A stretch of DNA of 33,742 nucleotides from CAZDCZ01 sp964504155 (GTDB taxonomy: Bacteria > Bacteroidota > Bacteroidia > Bacteroidales > UBA12077), in assembly GCA_964504155.1 (NCBI GenBank), contig CAZDCZ010000029.1, forward strand, positions 1 to 33,742. Direction: 5' to 3'. The notes under the pieces were generated by a model. The model worked only from the letters and a program-made list of their open reading frames with translations, was not told where the DNA came from and did no database searches. The position numbers and the translations under genes were made by a program. Below, piece by piece: positions 31,971 to 33,742 of this stretch. Numbering within the stretch: the first letter of the stretch is position 1; the number at the start of each line of letters is the position of its first letter.

Positions 31971-33167
31971 CTATCTTTCAATTTCTGGCGGACAAGTTTG
32001 CAATGAAACCATTATAGAATGGACATCTGCAATATTTGCATTAATCAGCATTTTTTCTAAAAGAGAAACGGCGTGAGTATAACTTGGTCCTCTCAAATTT
32101 ACTCTTCTTGGATATTTCGATCCGTCAGATACCATATACATACCAAACTCTCCTCTCGATGATTCAGAACGTTGATAAGTTTCACCTTTTGGAATTTCCC
32201 AATGCAATACATTAGGTGTTTCAGCTCTCAAATCTCCTTTTTTCGGCATCTTCGCTAATATCTGTCTAATCAAATCAACAGTCATTATTAAATCGTGCTT
32301 TCTAACCTGACTTCTTGTATAAATATCAGAATCGGTAGCTGTATATGGGTCAAAATCTAATTCGCTATATTTTAAATAAGGATAATCTTTTCTAACATCT
32401 CTTTTAAAACCTGCAGCTCTAGCATTCGGACCAACAATTCCATATTGATTTACCCAAGAAGGATCGATAATACCAACTCCTACAGTTCGCTTTTTAAATA
32501 TTGAATTCGTAAAAATAAGGTCTTCAATTTTTACAATAAATTCATCAATCTCTTTCAGGTTTTCTTCCATTCGTTCTTTAAAACCATCAGGTAAGTATCC
32601 TCTAACTCCACCGGGAATTATAAACATATGGTAAACACGACCTCCTGTAAGTTCTTCGAATCTATCAAGAATTAAATCGCGTAAGTACATACCCCATTGT
32701 CCGCCAAGACCAAGCGAGAGTGTAGATGCTTGTCCGGGAACTGTACGTAAAAGCATCTGTAATCTTGCCATCTCAAGCACTAAAGTCCTTAACCACAAGG
32801 CAATTTCAGGCACTTTAACACCGGCTAAGTCTTCAATACATGATGCCAAGACATATTCATTTGAATCTGCTTCCGGAACACACATTCTAATACAAATAGG
32901 AAAACATTTAATATATATTCTCCTTTCCATTAATTTCTCAAATCCTCTATGCAAATATCCTACGTGGGTTTTTGCATCAACAACTTCGTCGCCACTAAGA
33001 GTTAATTCCAAAGACATATTACCAGTTACTCCCGGATGATTAGGTCCTTGCCAAATTTTTGTAAATTTCTGCGACGATAAATCAATAATGGCTTTGCCAT
33101 TTTTATCCATTTCCGGATATTTTGATCTATCAGCTTGCCAATTAATTAGCTTATTATTTTTCTTCAT
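31971..33167 (-). CDS. nuoD: NADH-quinone oxidoreductase subunit D-like (49 kDa), cysteine-rich variant
   Basis: The 398-aa protein matches the complex I 49-kDa/hydrogenase large-subunit fold: WQGPNHPGVTGNMSLELTLS, VGYLHRGFEKLMERRIYIKC, LGLGGQWGMYLRDLILDRFE, HMFIIPGGVRGYLP, and a late RGEFGMYMVSDGSKYPRRVN followed by SYTHAVSLLEKML. Ordinary NuoD lacks cysteines in the quinone pocket region, yet here KCFPICIRMCVPEADSNEY gives Cys88, 92 and 96, plus Cys110. The C-terminus is CPPEIER rather than the FGEVDR-type end. The C-terminal CxxC needed for a nickel-iron site is absent, so it is not a hydrogenase. It overlaps nuoC by 14 nt. The membrane-arm genes must lie elsewhere or beyond the right edge. 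Confidence 0.9.
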   Translation of the reverse strand: MKKNNKLINWQADRSKYPEMDKNGKAIIDLSSQKFTKIWQGPNHPGVTGNMSLELTLSGDEVVDAKTHVGYLHRGFEKLMERRIYIKCFPICIRMCVPEADSNEYVLASCIEDLAGVKVPEIALWLRTLVLEMARLQMLLRTVPGQASTLSLGLGGQWGMYLRDLILDRFEELTGGRVYHMFIIPGGVRGYLPDGFKERMEENLKEIDEFIVKIEDLIFTNSIFKKRTVGVGIIDPSWVNQYGIVGPNARAAGFKRDVRKDYPYLKYSELDFDPYTATDSDIYTRSQVRKHDLIMTVDLIRQILAKMPKKGDLRAETPNVLHWEIPKGETYQRSESSRGEFGMYMVSDGSKYPRRVNLRGPSYTHAVSLLEKMLINANIADVHSIMVSLQTCPPEIER

Positions 33168-33687
33168 CGGGATATAACTTTTTTTTCATATGTTCAGCAG
33201 GATCATTAGAATCTCTTCCTTCTCTTGGAAAAAATGTTTCTTCAGCATATTTTAGAGTATCAAAATCTCTTCTATATGGAGGAATATCATCCCATCCTTC
33301 GAGAATAAATGGCTCATCCACTCGTGGACTACCTGGAAAATCGATTCCAAACATTTCTTTTAATTCTCTTTGATAAGTAGCAACATGCTTCCAAAGATGA
33401 TGTGCAGAATCCATAGTTGCATTATCTCTATCGAGAAAAACTCTAATACTAATATCAATCTTCTTATCAGGATTATTTAAAATATATGTTAATTGAAATT
33501 TTCCATCTTCGATCCAATCTACAGCCGTTAACAATACAAGATGTGAAAAACCTTCAATATTCTTCAGATGAGTAATTACCGAAATTGCTTGCTCTTTCTT
33601 ACAAGTAAGAAAATTCAAGTTATCTCTTTGTTTTACAACATCCGATATTTCAAATATTGTTTCTAATTTATTTATTATTTTTTGCAT
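33154..33687 (-). CDS. nuoC: NADH-quinone oxidoreductase subunit C (30 kDa)
   Basis: The 177-aa protein has the 30-kDa subunit signatures: the beta-rich N-terminal half (FSHLVLLTAVDWIEDGKFQL, YILNN) and the conserved YQRELKEMFGIDFPGSPRVD, ending in GWDDIPPYRRDFDTLKYAEE. It forms the peripheral arm with NuoD and NuoB. Its 3' end overlaps the nuoD start by 14 nt, which keeps the pair at equal levels. The gene starts at 33687 with ATG and has no room for an upstream partner before the window edge; nuoB and nuoA are expected just beyond. Length is in the normal range (about 170-230). Confidence 0.93.
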   Translation of the reverse strand: MQKIINKLETIFEISDVVKQRDNLNFLTCKKEQAISVITHLKNIEGFSHLVLLTAVDWIEDGKFQLTYILNNPDKKIDISIRVFLDRDNATMDSAHHLWKHVATYQRELKEMFGIDFPGSPRVDEPFILEGWDDIPPYRRDFDTLKYAEETFFPREGRDSNDPAEHMKKKLYPDEEK

Positions 33688-33697
33688 GATATTGGTG

Positions 33698-33742
33698 CTA
33701 TATATCTGTTTATCTGTTTATTTACTTATCTGTTCTGTTTAT
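33698..33742. repeat. Short direct repeats upstream of nuoC
   Basis: The sequence repeats TATCTGTT units (TATCTGTTTATCTGTTTATT, then TTATCTGTTCTGTTTAT) up to the window end. It may be an intergenic spacer repeat. A related TTTACTATTGTCTATTTACT pattern occurs at 31857-31879. It is cut by the edge, so its full size is unknown. Confidence 0.45.

Noticed and set aside
31971..33167. Group 4 [NiFe]-hydrogenase large subunit
   Set aside because: The C-terminal CxxC needed to bind nickel is absent and the protein keeps complex I NuoD features, although its extra cysteines prompted the idea.
1..33742. tRNA, rRNA, CRISPR arrays, origin of replication
   Set aside because: No cloverleaf-like sequence, rRNA-like stretch or regularly spaced repeat array was seen on reading; a tRNA or CRISPR search tool was not available.

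Overview
The window is low-GC, gene-dense chromosomal DNA from a member of the Bacteroidota, most likely an anaerobic or facultative marine or gut-type Bacteroidales relative (the rank below phylum is inference). The phylum call rests on four things: a type IX secretion (T9SS) C-terminal sorting domain on a C10 peptidase; a DUF5103/T9SS 'plug'-type protein; PorE-like TPR/beta-propeller/OmpA proteins; and promoters of the Bacteroidota form (TTG, 20 nt, TAnnTTTG). No rRNA, tRNA or CRISPR array was seen.

Layout. Positions 1-544 hold the tail of an upstream gene, a hairpin and a small lipoprotein gene. Positions 545-3671 are a probable genomic islet bounded by two identical 44-bp direct repeats. 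On the minus strand it carries a tightly overlapped operon of a sigma-factor-like protein, an unknown 136-aa protein and an ImmA/IrrE metallopeptidase, followed by a tiny membrane ORF. On the plus strand it carries a small HNH nuclease, a 43-aa basic protein and a 46-aa zinc ribbon. No integrase is present. Positions 3689-6751 hold a sodium:solute symporter, recR and a TPR protein. An intergenic stretch of about 620 bp then contains a 268-bp MITE-like element with perfect 24-bp terminal inverted repeats.

Positions 7372-17197 are an envelope block: a glycosyltransferase fused to part of a polyprenyl-phosphate sugar transferase, three tandem TPR plus PD40-propeller paralogues (only the third has the full PorE-like CRD and OmpA domains), and a GNAT acetyltransferase. 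A decayed M15 (VanY-like) D,D-carboxypeptidase pseudogene follows. Positions 17854-25051 are mainly housekeeping genes: a stand-alone HsdR-N-like nuclease domain, AMP nucleosidase, holA, rhomboid protease, GmhB-like phosphatase, class IV aminotransferase, YqgE/AlgH and an NhaC-type antiporter.

Positions 25055-29406 hold the T9SS-related DUF5103 protein and, divergently, a large secreted C10 cysteine peptidase that carries a T9SS address tag. After a bidirectional terminator come a CBS-domain protein and, on the minus strand, the distal end of a complex I-like operon: nuoC, an unusual cysteine-rich nuoD, and a fusion of a NuoI-like ferredoxin to a GltD-like NAD(P)H/FAD oxidoreductase.

How the parts fit. 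The secreted peptidase is a likely client of a T9SS, and the PorE-like and plug-like proteins are candidate envelope parts of that system. The respiratory genes suggest an alternative electron-input module. The most novel-looking unit is the sigma-like / 136-aa / ImmA operon on the islet, whose arrangement fits a protease-relieved transcription switch; that function is inference. All product calls come from reading the sequence and recalling family motifs; no database search was run.
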